A stretch of DNA of 64,000 nucleotides from Anisakis pegreffii (taxonomy: Eukaryota > Nematoda > Chromadorea > Rhabditida > Anisakidae), in assembly GCA_035041965.1 (NCBI GenBank), contig JAPYMA010001242.1, positions 1 through 64,000 of the forward strand. Reading direction: 5' to 3'. Under the pieces are notes generated by a model. It was given only the letters and a program-made list of their open reading frames with translations, did no database searches and was not told where the DNA came from. Both the position numbers and the translations under genes were made by a program. Positions 1 to 11,400 of the stretch are shown here, one piece after another; the first letter of the stretch is position 1; each line of letters starts with the position of its first letter.

Positions 1-3000
1 AAGCCTAAGCCTAAGCCCAAGCCTAAGCCTAAGCCTAAGCCTAAGCCTAAGCCTAAGCCTAAGCCTAAGCCTAAGCCTAAGCCTAAGCCTAAGCCTAAGC
101 CTAAGCCCAAGCCTAAGCCTAAGCCTAAGCCTAAGCCTAAGCCTAAGCCTAAGCCCAAGCCTAAGCCTAAGCCTAAGCCTAAGCCTAAGCCTAAGCCTAA
201 GCCTAAGCCCAAGCCCAAGCCCAAGCCTAAGCCTAAGCCTAAGCCTAAGCCTAAGCCTAAGCCTAAGCCTAAGCCTAAGCCTAAGCCCAAGCCTAAGCCC
301 AAGCCTAAGCCCAAGCCCAAGCCCAAGCCTAAGCCCAAGCCCAAGCCTAAGCCTAAGCCTAAGCCCAAGCCTAAGCCCAAGCCTAAGCCCAAGCCCAAGC
401 CCAAGCCCAAGCCTAAGCCCAAGCCTAAGCCCAAGCCTAAGCCTAAGCCTAAGCCCAAGCCTAAGCCTAAGCCCAAGCCTAAGCCTAAGCCTAAGCCTAA
501 GCCTAAGCCCAAGCCTCAAGCCTAAGCCTAAGCCTAAGCCTAAGCCTAAGCCCAAGCCCAAGCCTAAGCCTAAGCCTAAGCCTAAGCCTAAGCCCAAGCC
601 TAAGCCTAAGCCTAAGCCTAAGCCTAAGCCTAAGCCTAAGCCTAAGCCTAAGCCTAAGCCTAAGCCCAAGCCTAAGCCTAAGCCTAAGCCTAAGCCTAAG
701 CCCAAGCCTAAGCCTAAGCCTAAGCCTAAGCCTAAGCCTAAGCCTAAGCCTAAGCCCAAGCCTAAGCCTAAGCCTAAGCCTAAGCCTAAGCCTAAGCCTA
801 AGCCTAAGCCTAAGCCCAAGCCTAAGCCCAAGCCCAAGCCTAAGCCTAAGCCTAAGCCCAAGCCTAAGCCTAAGCCTAAGCCTAAGCCCAAGCCTAAGCC
901 TAAGCCCAAGCCCAAGCCTAAGCCCAAGCCCAAGCCTAAGCCCAAGCCCAAGCCCAAGCCTAAGCCTAAGCCTAAGCCCAAGCCCAAGCCTAAGCCTAAG
1001 CCTAAGCCCAAGCCTAAGCCTAAGCCTAAGCCTAAGCCTAAGCCCAAGCCTAAGCCTAAGCCCAAGCCCAAGCCTAAGCCCAAGCCCAAGCCCAAGCCCA
1101 AGCCCAAGCCTAAGCCCAAGCCCAAGCCTAAGCCCAAGCCCAAGCCTAAGCCCAAGCCTAAGCCTAAGCCTAAGCCTAAGCCTAAGCCTAAGCCTAAGCC
1201 TAAGCCTAAGCCTAAGCCTAAGCCTAAGCCTAAGCCTAAGCCTAAGCCTAAGCCTAAGCCTAAGCCTAAGCCTAAGCCTAAGCCTAAGCCCAAGCCTAAG
1301 CCTAAGCCTAAGCCTAAGCCTAAGCCTAAGCCTAAGCCTAAGCCTAAGCCTAAGCCTAAGCCTAAGCCTAAGCCTAAGCCTAAGCCTAAGCCTAAGCCTA
1401 AGCCCAAGCCTAAGCCTAAGCCTAAGCCCAAGCCTAAGCCTAAGCCTAAGCCTAAGCCCAAGCCCAAGCCTAAGCCCAAGCCTAAGCCTAAGCCTAAGCC
1501 CAAGCCTAAGCCTAAGCCTAAGCCTAAGCCCAAGCCCAAGCCTAAGCCTAAGCCTAAGCCCAAGCCTAAGCCTAAGCCTAAGCCTAAGCCTAAGCCCAAG
1601 CCTAAGCCTAAGCCTAAGCCTAAGCCCAAGCCTAAGCCTAAGCCCAAGCCCAAGCCCAAGCCTAAGCCCAAGCCTAAGCCTAAGCCTAAGCCCAAGCCCA
1701 AGCCCAAGCCCAAGCCCAAGCCCAAGCCCAAGCCCAAGCCCAAGCCCAAGCCTAAGCCCAAGCCCAAGCCCAAGCCTAAGCCCAAGCCTAAGCCTAAGCC
1801 TAAGCCTAAGCCTAAGCCCAAGCCTAAGCCTAAGCCTAAGCCTAAGCCCAAGCCTAAGCCTAAGCCTAAGCCTAAGCCTAAGCCTAAGCCTAAGCCCAAG
1901 CCTAAGCCTAAGCCTAAGCCTAAGCCTAAGCCTAAGCCTAAGCCTAAGCCTAAGCCTAAGCCTAAGCCTAAGCCTAAGCCTAAGCCTAAGCCTAAGCCTA
2001 AGCCTAAGCCTAAGCCCAAGCCTAAGCCTAAGCCTAAGCCTAAGCCTAAGCCTAAGCCTAAGCCTAAGCCTAAGCCTAAGCCTAAGCCTAAGCCCAAGCC
2101 TAAGCCTAAGCCTAAGCCTAAGCCCAAGCCTAAGCCTAAGCCCAAGCCCAAGCCTAAGCCCAAGCCTAAGCCTAAGCCTAAGCCTAAGCCCAAGCCTAAG
2201 CCCAAGCCCAAGCCTAAGCCTAAGCCTAAGCCCAAGCCCAAGCCCAAGCCTAAGCCCAAGCCCAAGCCCAAGCCCAAGCCCAAGCCCAAGCCTAAGCCTA
2301 AGCCCAAGCCTAAGCCCAAGCCTAAGCCCAAGCCCAAGCCTAAGCCTAAGCCCAAGCCCAAGCCTAAGCCCAAGCCTAAGCCCAAGCCTAAGCCTAAGCC
2401 TAAGCCTAAGCCTAAGCCTAAGCCTAAGCCTAAGCCTAAGCCTAAGCCTAAGCCTAAGCCTAAGCCTAAGCCTAAGCCTAAGCCTAAGCCTAAGCCCAAG
2501 CCTAAGCCTAAGCCTAAGCCTAAGCCTAAGCCTAAGCCTAAGCCTAAGCCTAAGCCTAAGCCTAAGCCTAAGCCTAAGCCTAAGCCTAAGCCTAAGCCTA
2601 AGCCTAAGCCTAAGCCTAAGCCTAAGCCTAAGCCTAAGCCTAAGCCTAAGCCCAAGCCTAAGCCCAAGCCCAAGCCCAAGCCTAAGCCTAAGCCCAAGCC
2701 CAAGCCTAAGCCCAAGCCCAAGCCTAAGCCTAAGCCCAAGCCTAAGCCTAAGCCCAAGCCTAAGCCTAAGCCCAAGCCTAAGCCTAAGCCCAAGCCTAAG
2801 CCTAAGCCCAAGCCTAAGCCTAAGCCTAAGCCTAAGCCTAAGCCCAAGCCCAAGCCTAAGCCCAAGCCTAAGCCTAAGCCCAAGCCTAAGCCTAAGCCTA
2901 AGCCTAAGCCTAAGCCTAAGCCTAAGCCTAAGCCTAAGCCCAAGCCTAAGCCTAAGCCCAAGCCTAAGCCTAAGCCTAAGCCTAAGCCCAAGCCTAAGCC

Positions 3001-6000
3001 TAAGCCTAAGCCTAAGCCCAAGCCCAAGCCCAAGCCTAAGCCCAAGCCTAAGCCTAAGCCTAAGCCTAAGCCCAAGCCTAAGCCTAAGCCTAAGCCTAAG
3101 CCTAAGCCTAAGCCTAAGCCTAAGCCTAAGCCTAAGCCTAAGCCTAAGCCTAAGCCTAAGCCCAAGCCTAAGCCTAAGCCTAAGCCCAAGCCTAAGCCTA
3201 AGCCTAAGCCCAAGCCTAAGCCTAAGCCTAAGCCTAAGCCTAAGCCCAAGCCTAAGCCCAAGCCCAAGCCCAAGCCTAAGCCCAAGCCCAAGCCTAAGCC
3301 TAAGCCCAAGCCTAAGCCCAAGCCCAAGCCTAAGCCCAAGCCTAAGCCCAAGCCTAAGCCTAAGCCCAAGCCTAAGCCTAAGCCTAAGCCTAAGCCCAAG
3401 CCTAAGCCCAAGCCTAAGCCTAAGCCCAAGCCCAAGCCCAAGCCTAAGCCCAAGCCTAAGCCTAAGCCCAAGCCTAAGCCCAAGCCTAAGCCTAAGCCTA
3501 AGCCTAAGCCTAAGCCTAAGCCTAAGCCCAAGCCCAAGCCTAAGCCTAAGCCTAAGCCTAAGCCTAAGCCCAAGCCTAAGCCTAAGCCTAAGCCTAAGCC
3601 TAAGCCTAAGCCTAAGCCTAAGCCTAAGCCTAAGCCTAAGCCTAAGCCTAAGCCTAAGCCTAAGCCTAAGCCTAAGCCTAAGCCCAAGCCTAAGCCTAAG
3701 CCTAAGCCTAAGCCTAAGCCTAAGCCTAAGCCTAAGCCTAAGCCTAAGCCTAAGCCTAAGCCCAAGCCTAAGCCTAAGCCTAAGCCTAAGCCTAAGCCCA
3801 AGCCTAAGCCCAAGCCCAAGCCTAAGCCTAAGCCTAAGCCTAAGCCCAAGCCTAAGCCTAAGCCCAAGCCTAAGCCCAAGCCCAAGCCTAAGCCCAAGCC
3901 TAAGCCTAAGCCTAAGCCCAAGCCCAAGCCTAAGCCTAAGCCCAAGCCTAAGCCCAAGCCTAAGCCTAAGCCCAAGCCCAAGCCTAAGCCTAAGCCTAAG
4001 CCTAAGCCTAAGCCTAAGCCTAAGCCTAAGCCTAAGCCTAAGCCTAAGCCTAAGCCTAAGCCTAAGCCTAAGCCTAAGCCTAAGCCTAAGCCTAAGCCTA
4101 AGCCTAAGCCTAAGCCTAAGCCTAAGCCCAAGCCTAAGCCCAAGCCCAAGCCTAAGCCTAAGCCCAAGCCCAAGCCTAAGCCCAAGCCCAAGCCTAAGCC
4201 TAAGCCCAAGCCTAAGCCCAAGCCTAAGCCTAAGCCTAAGCCTAAGCCTAAGCCTAAGCCTAAGCCTAAGCCTAAGCCTAAGCCTAAGCCTAAGCCTAAG
4301 CCTAAGCCTAAGCCTAAGCCTAAGCCCAAGCCTAAGCCTAAGCCTAAGCCTAAGCCTAAGCCTAAGCCTAAGCCTAAGCCTAAGCCCAAGCCTAAGCCTA
4401 AGCCTAAGCCTAAGCCTAAGCCCAAGCCCAAGCCTAAGCCTAAGCCTAAGCCTAAGCCTAAGCCTAAGCCTAAGCCTAAGCCTAAGCCTAAGCCTAAGCC
4501 CAAGCCTAAGCCCAAGCCCAAGCCTAAGCCTAAGCCTAAGCCTAAGCCTAAGCCTAAGCCTAAGCCTAAGCCTAAGCCTAAGCCTAAGCCCAAGCCTAAG
4601 CCTAAGCCTAAGCCTAAGCCTAAGCCTAAGCCTAAGCCCAAGCCTAAGCCCAAGCCTAAGCCTAAGCCTAAGCCTAAGCCTAAGCCTAAGCCTAAGCCTA
4701 AGCCTAAGCCTAAGCCTAAGCCTAAGCCTAAGCCTAAGCCTAAGCCTAAGCCTAAGCCTAAGCCCAAGCCTAAGCCTAAGCCTAAGCCTAAGCCTAAGCC
4801 TAAGCCTAAGCCTAAGCCTAAGCCTAAGCCTAAGCCTAAGCCTAAGCCTAAGCCTAAGCCTAAGCCTAAGCCTAAGCCTAAGCCTAAGCCTAAGCCTAAG
4901 CCTAAGCCTAAGCCTAAGCCTAAGCCTAAGCCTAAGCCTAAGCCTAAGCCTAAGCCTAAGCCTAAGCCTAAGCCTAAGCCTAAGCCCAAGCCTAAGCCTA
5001 AGCCTAAGCCTAAGCCTAAGCCTAAGCCCAAGCCTAAGCCTAAGCCCAAGCCTAAGCCCAAGCCTAAGCCTAAGCCTAAGCCTAAGCCTAAGCCTAAGCC
5101 CAAGCCTAAGCCTAAGCCTAAGCCTAAGCCTAAGCCTAAGCCTAAGCCTAAGCCTAAGCCTAAGCCTAAGCCTAAGCCCAAGCCTAAGCCTAAGCCTAAG
5201 CCTAAGCCTAAGCCTAAGCCTAAGCCTAAGCCTAAGCCTAAGCCTAAGCCTAAGCCTAAGCCTAAGCCTAAGCCCAAGCCTAAGCCTAAGCCTAAGCCTA
5301 AGCCTAAGCCTAAGCCTAAGCCTAAGCCTAAGCCTAAGCCTAAGCCTAAGCCTAAGCCTAAGCCTAAGCCTAAGCCTAAGCCTAAGCCTAAGCCTAAGCC
5401 TAAGCCTAAGCCTAAGCCTAAGCCTAAGCCTAAGCCTAAGCCTAAGCCTAAGCCTAAGCCTAAGCCTAAGCCTAAGCCTAAGCCTAAGCCTAAGCCTAAG
5501 CCTAAGCCTAAGCCCAAGCCTAAGCCTAAGCCTAAGCCCAAGCCCAAGCCTAAGCCTAAGCCCAAGCCTAAGCCTAAGCCTAAGCCTAAGCCTAAGCCTA
5601 AGCCTAAGCCCAAGCCTAAGCCTAAGCCTAAGCCTAAGCCTAAGCCTAAGCCTAAGCCTAAGCCTAAGCCTAAGCCTAAGCCTAAGCCTAAGCCTAAGCC
5701 TAAGCCCAAGCCTAAGCCTAAGCCTAAGCCTAAGCCTAAGCCTAAGCCTAAGCCTAAGCCTAAGCCTAAGCCTAAGCCTAAGCCTAAGCCTAAGCCCAAG
5801 CCTAAGCCTAAGCCTAAGCCTAAGCCTAAGCCTAAGCCTAAGCCTAAGCCTAAGCCTAAGCCTAAGCCTAAGCCTAAGCCTAAGCCTAAGCCTAAGCCTA
5901 AGCCTAAGCCTAAGCCTAAGCCTAAGCCTAAGCCTAAGCCTAAGCCTAAGCCTAAGCCTAAGCCTAAGCCTAAGCCTAAGCCTAAGCCTAAGCCTAAGCC

Positions 6001-6244
6001 TAAGCCTAAGCCTAAGCCTAAGCCTAAGCCTAAGCCTAAGCCTAAGCCTAAGCCTAAGCCTAAGCCTAAGCCTAAGCCTAAGCCTAAGCCTAAGCCTAAG
6101 CCTAAGCCTAAGCCTAAGCCTAAGCCTAAGCCTAAGCCTAAGCCTAAGCCTAAGCCTAAGCCTAAGCCTAAGCCTAAGCCTAAGCCTAAGCCTAAGCCTA
6201 AGCCTAAGCCTAAGCCTAAGCCTAAGCCTAAGCCTAAGCCTAAG
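1..6244. repeat. Telomere repeat array (TTAGGC)n
   Basis: About 1,040 hexamers of AAGCCT (TTAGGC on the opposite strand) run without interruption from the first base. The C-rich strand reads inwards, as expected for a left chromosome end. TTAGGC is the established nematode telomere repeat. The only variant type I see is a T-to-C change giving AAGCCC (TTGGGC). The only length change I see is one extra C at about 511-517; every line after it keeps the same register. Variants are dense between about 190 and 4200, sparse to about 5800 and absent from about 5800 to 6244. Confidence 0.98.
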
Positions 6245-6262
6245 CTGTTCTAAAGAACTGCT
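6243..6262. other. Imperfect palindrome at the telomere boundary
   Basis: The sequence AGCTGTTCTAAAGAACTGCT starts in the last telomere unit and is a near-palindrome: GTTCT and AGAAC arms flank the centre, with AG and CT outside. It sits exactly where the telomere repeat stops. A function in end formation is only a guess; a 20-base imperfect palindrome could arise by chance. Confidence 0.5.
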
Positions 6263-7140
6263 GTGAATAGTTAAGCATGTTTTACGAGAATTCAGGTGAA
6301 TATGATTGGAATTGAGAAGGATAAGGACATTCTGGGAAGTTCAGCTGCACACATATTTGCACGACAGTGTCGTTGCTTGCTCTTGGATTCTGCGCTCTTT
6401 GATGGTTCGATGCAAAAGATATATCCAACGGTGAGGATGTGATCGATTGGATTGTTGTGCTCACTGATTGGTTAATTTTCATTCATGAGGTATGAGAGTT
6501 TGTGGTTTAATCGAAAGGATTTCACTCCATCGATTTTGATCACTGAAAATTTTGGATCACTTTGAGGAGACATCATCAATTGTTTGTTTCAATCTTTTAG
6601 AGGAGTGACGCTGATGAAAACGTAAAGAATGTTATTCAAAATCGAAAAATTTTCAATTGGAGTATTGGAAACAAAAATTACCTGAGCAAAAAGCACAGGA
6701 CAATCGTCAAGGATTGGAGGAGTATACAGAGTGGAATGAGAATGCGGCTGGTTCTCAGGTATGGGAATTTTGATTCATTCGGATGCCTTTGCTAGAAGTT
6801 CAACGTTTTCATAGTAATATTGCAATGGTGTTTGGTTTGTTCCATTCGAAACGGATTGATAACAGAATGTGATAGCAACACTGTAAAATTGTTGCAATGT
6901 ATATGTGATGTGATCTATAGTGATACAATGTATATGAATGAGCGCTAATGCGCTGGTTGAGATATCTTTAAGAAAATAGCTATATCTCCTCATGTAAGCA
7001 GAATTTTTCAGCAAAATATACGATATTCTGAATGTAGAGGTTCGTTATGTTTGGTTGATAAATCATTCTAGTGCTTCATCTGATTTACCAACTCAGTCGC
7101 AGCAGCATTTGAAACAGTCTCAGGCGCATTTGTTTTGGTT

Positions 7141-7270
7141 CAGCTTTTCTCCTCAAGTTTGATCAGCTCAACATACGTTTTCTTTTCAATTTTATTCAGC
7201 TGTTTACGTTTTCTCTTCAATTTTACTCGCCTCGCCAAGTTTTCTCCTCAATTTTACTCAACTCTCTGAG
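7141..7270. repeat. Degenerate tandem repeat, about 31-35 bp units
   Basis: Four imperfect units share the core GTTTTCTCTTCAATTTTACT, varying to TTCTCCTCAA and TTCTTTTCAA. The units begin near 7141, 7176, 7207 and 7238. They look like a small subtelomeric minisatellite. Confidence 0.65.
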
Positions 7271-7570
7271 TTCCCTTATTAATATTCTTCTTTTCTAGAC
7301 AGCAACATTTGTATTTCATGAAGGGTTAAACCGGATACGAGACGGCAGTCAGTGATTTCCAATTCATAAACATATAAAAGGAGGGAATTGAATACCTGGG
7401 GCACGTATGTACAAACGCACTCTTTTGATATTCATCTGAGAGGAAATGTTAAAATGCTTTTTTTGTCGAATTTTTTAACTCAAAAACGTTTTTGGCCGAA
7501 TGCTTGAACTGAATGGTCTTCCGCGGAATTTGTGGGGTGAAAAGGGATGCCCAATATTATTTGCATCATT

Positions 7571-7700
7571 CTCGCGGTGCGAGTATAGATATCGGTACAG
7601 TGATATTCACTACTGTTCGCATTATTCTGGCGGTACAGATATAGATACTGGTGCAGTGATATTCAGTATTGTTTATATTTTTGTCGCGGTACAGTTAGAG
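7571..7700. repeat. Degenerate tandem repeat, 56 bp period
   Basis: The segment starting CGCGGTGCGAGTATAGATAT recurs 56 bases later as a GGCGGTACAGATATAGATAC variant, and its start appears a third time at about 7685 (CGCGGTACAG). The second half of the unit contains a shared CAGTGATATTCA. A 95-codon open frame across it is probably a by-product of the repeat. Confidence 0.6.
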
Positions 7701-8484
7701 ATTTTCCACTATAGTTTACGCACAGCTCTCACTTTCGTTTTGAAAATTATTACGCTCCACAGACAAATTGCATCACCTGAACCATAGCTCAACTAACATT
7801 TGTATACTTTTGCGATGAGCATAAGCTTTTGGGCAGTGTACTTTAATCTATACCTGTAATTGTACCTCCTGCCTACGCCATCCTGAATCGAGCGAACAGA
7901 ACGAGGCAATCGCGATGCAGAAAAGAATTTAAATTCACACAATTTATATTCATCAATAAATGCAAATTCCTCAATAATTTCGCAAAGGAAAGTGATAGTA
8001 GTAAATGAAACATAATGAAACATAAAAATAACATAAATGGTAATTACTACAAAATACCCTTGAATTATGGCAATTACTGTCAACGCATTATGGCGGACCC
8101 GGAGGCTATCAATCCATCAATACAAGTGAGGTATGACAAATAATAATAATCACAGAACATGAAAGATTATGTAGACAAATACAATAACATTATGAGTAAT
8201 AATAATAAGAGAATAATAAGCAATAATAACAGAAAATATAAGTAATGCAATCTCACTAACAATTTTTAGTAAGCTGAGCACCTTTAAATAGAAAAAGGAA
8301 TATGAATGATATGTGACATACAAAGTGAATAATGCCAATAAATAATAATAATAATAATATGAATACAAGTGACAGTCATAATATAATAAAAATCAGTAAT
8401 AACTAAAAAAACAAATACATAAGAACCACTACAAATGATACCCCAAACCCTGTTCAAAAATCAAAATACCGTCCTGAAACACCT

Positions 8485-11400
8485 TCATACAGCATCAGAA
8501 CCAAATTTGATCAAGTGCGCATTCTTCGGCACATTACCACCAATTTGGCATTGAATCGTTTCGATCACCGCGTCACTCGGCGCTCTAAAATCGTGCAGCA
8601 ATTACCGATTTCAGTATCACAGTTATAGCAATATGAATGGTACGTGAGGAAGGAAGGGGGGGGGAGGGGGTGGTGAGTGTCCATCCAAAAAACGCATTTC
8701 TCAATAGTCAACGAAGAGACACCAAGCCCCAGCCACTGGCAGATCATCGCAACAAGCTTTCCTAACACTCCAATGATATTAGCAATAACAGTTATTATTA
8801 TAATAATAATAAGAACAATAATAATAACAATAATAACAGTAGCGATAATAGCAATAATAATAACAATAATTAATAATAACTAACAGCAACAGTAATAATA
8901 ATGATAACAATAGTAATAAATAAACAAAAAAGCCCCGACCTGATAATATACTCCATTTTCATCGCAACCATCACAATAAGGGCCTGCCCTTTCGAGACCT
9001 TCTCCCCGACCTTCACCAATATTTTCTCTATTACCCCTGGCATCGGTGCACACCCAAATAACTGATTATCAGCTTTTATCTCAGATTCATACAAATCTGA
9101 TTTCGGTACTCTGTACTCATGATGATTCGTGCCAAATACCTAAAAAAATCTTTTTAAAAAATAGCAACAATGATCACTATATATATGCCACCACTGAATG
9201 AACTTTAAAAAACCTAACAGCCAGTGAAAACAAGTAAAATAATGATAAATAATAACAATAGGAATAAAAAATAAAAATAATAAATGCACAAAAATAAAAT
9301 CCCAACCACAATTTTATCATCACATAAAACTGCCTTCCTCTCGATTCGTTCACCATCGCAATGAATTGTAAACCAGATAACATCGTTATCTCTCCTCACA
9401 TCACCAATAATCATATTTATTTTACTGTTATCTATATTATTACTATTATAAATATTAACACTTTTATTACTTATTTCCAGTTCATACTTTTCCCCGTCCA
9501 ATTCGACGGTTTCTTTTGCAGTCATATTCAACCTTCAATATTCACTTGCTGTTACCATTATATATTGTTATTATCATCAGTAATGATGAAAAAGCGGTAA
9601 CAATTAACAACATTATATAATAATAATAACAAATAATAATATAATAATAATAACAAATAATAATAATTATTATTATATAATGATAATAATAATAATAATA
9701 ACAATAATAATAACAATGGTAATAATAACACTAATTGAAATAATAAAAACGGTAATCCTGTAGTATAGGTCAAGCGCGAAAGGGATATGGCTTATCAAAT
9801 CCACAACACGCGTCCATGGAAGAGGCGTCTTGCAATTTGGACTTAAGCCTAACAATAAGCCTAAGCCGCATTTTATGCCACACCCCTTTTCTCGTTGACC
9901 TAAAGTGCAAAAACAGTATTAATAACAATAAATAAATAATGATCAAAGGAATAGCAACAACCTGAAGTAATCATTGAATAAATACGGATTACTATTACTC
10001 GATATCACGTTATTCTGTTGAAATAATAAACTCGCTATTACACCTTCATATTTCTCCATTTTTGACCTTCCTTCGTCACCAAATAAATCTTTCTCATGAT
10101 CTGCTATGAATTCCGTATACACATTACCCTAGATAATTAATTTAAAATATCATTAACAGCTATTATATATCCATACATTATTATACAATAACAACAAAAA
10201 CAAAATTAATAATGATAATAAATAAAAGCAAACCCTGATAAATTCAGGATGATTCAGTACATTACGCACAAAAGATACATTCGTTGCGAGACCGGCGATA
10301 TGCGTCTGTTGCAGTGCCCTTGAGAGCTTTGATATGGCCTTTTCACGGTCTTCCGACCATACAATTACCTTGATTTTCACTTATTTAGTCTCACAACAAC
10401 AATGATAACAAACACAATAATAACAGTGAGAGTAGTTAAGAAGTAAGAAAAACTGAAAGGCAAACCTTCGCTATCATCGGATCGTAATGCACAGATACTT
10501 CGTCACCCTCCACGACGCCTGTGTCAATTCGAGCAATGTTAGGGAACGATAAATGTTTCAAATGACCTGGAATTAAAGATGCTTCATGATTCGTTTCATG
10601 CGCTCATATCACCAATGAACATAAAATCACGCTTGCCGACACCATGCAAACAAGCCGCGCCCATGGTGCCAATCTGCGAACTCCGTCACAGCGTGAATTG
10701 GTTATGTTCGGATCATCGCCTAGACCTAAACTTCAGCGCGACCATAAGCCTGAGTTCTAACTCGAGCCTGATTTGGTCGGACGACCTGATTCCTACAAAC
10801 TGCTACATCCTAGGACCGCATTATCATTCCGGTCCAATACCAACATTTCAAACTCTGCCTATACTAGCGTTGGGGACCGGAAGAATTTTTTTGCGGTGGT
10901 GCCTGACCGAATGCACTGTCTGGGGCCATACCGATAGGCAATTTTGGTTTCCAACTTTTGGCAAAATTGAACATCGGTTGGTTTCCAATCGGTGATAATC
11001 GAAGTTCGGTGTCCCGAGACCAACGATCGAACAGTACCTTTCGGTTGCGGTCGGGTACTACCGATTTTCAGGGGGCCTAGTTCTGGCGGTCCTCGGAAAT
11101 CCATCAGTCCCCGACTATTTTTTGGGGACTCCTGCAACTCGGTTGCCCCCAACCCAACTCTAGTCTACGCGGCGCGTACGCCATGCTCGACGCTGTGCAC
11201 ACCATTATGAGCACGGATCAGCTGTCTAATCGTGCGATCGATCGTCAATGAGCGTAATGATTACGGTGGTTATTGTGATTCACCAATATCATGATAAGCA
11301 CCATACTCATTTGACAAACAATAATCACACCTTAAAGATCAATCACAGTAATAATAAACCTGCAATAGGGATAAAGCCAGCCTTGGTGTCTTCAGCATAA

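Larger units (their letters stand above)
6245..8484. other. Subtelomeric DNA without a gene
   Basis: This 2.2 kb stretch lies between the telomere and the stop codon of MCCC1. I find no convincing exon on either strand; the open frames present are short and cross tandem repeats or AT-rich simple sequence. It holds the two tandem repeats listed separately, and towards 8480 it becomes rich in AAT/AAC triplets. The part just left of 8485 should include the MCCC1 3' untranslated region. Confidence 0.7.

Noticed and set aside
1..6244. CRISPR array or satellite
   Set aside because: The unit is 6 bases with no spacers and matches the nematode telomere repeat.
8150..9773. Ile-, Tyr- and Leu-rich open frames on both strands
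   Set aside because: They are translations of AAT/ATT triplet tracts in MCCC1 introns and the 3' flank; they overlap each other on opposite strands.
10579..11210. A 138-codon plus frame and others inside MCCC1 intron 7
   Set aside because: Composition-driven; no similarity to any family I know and antisense frames of equal length.
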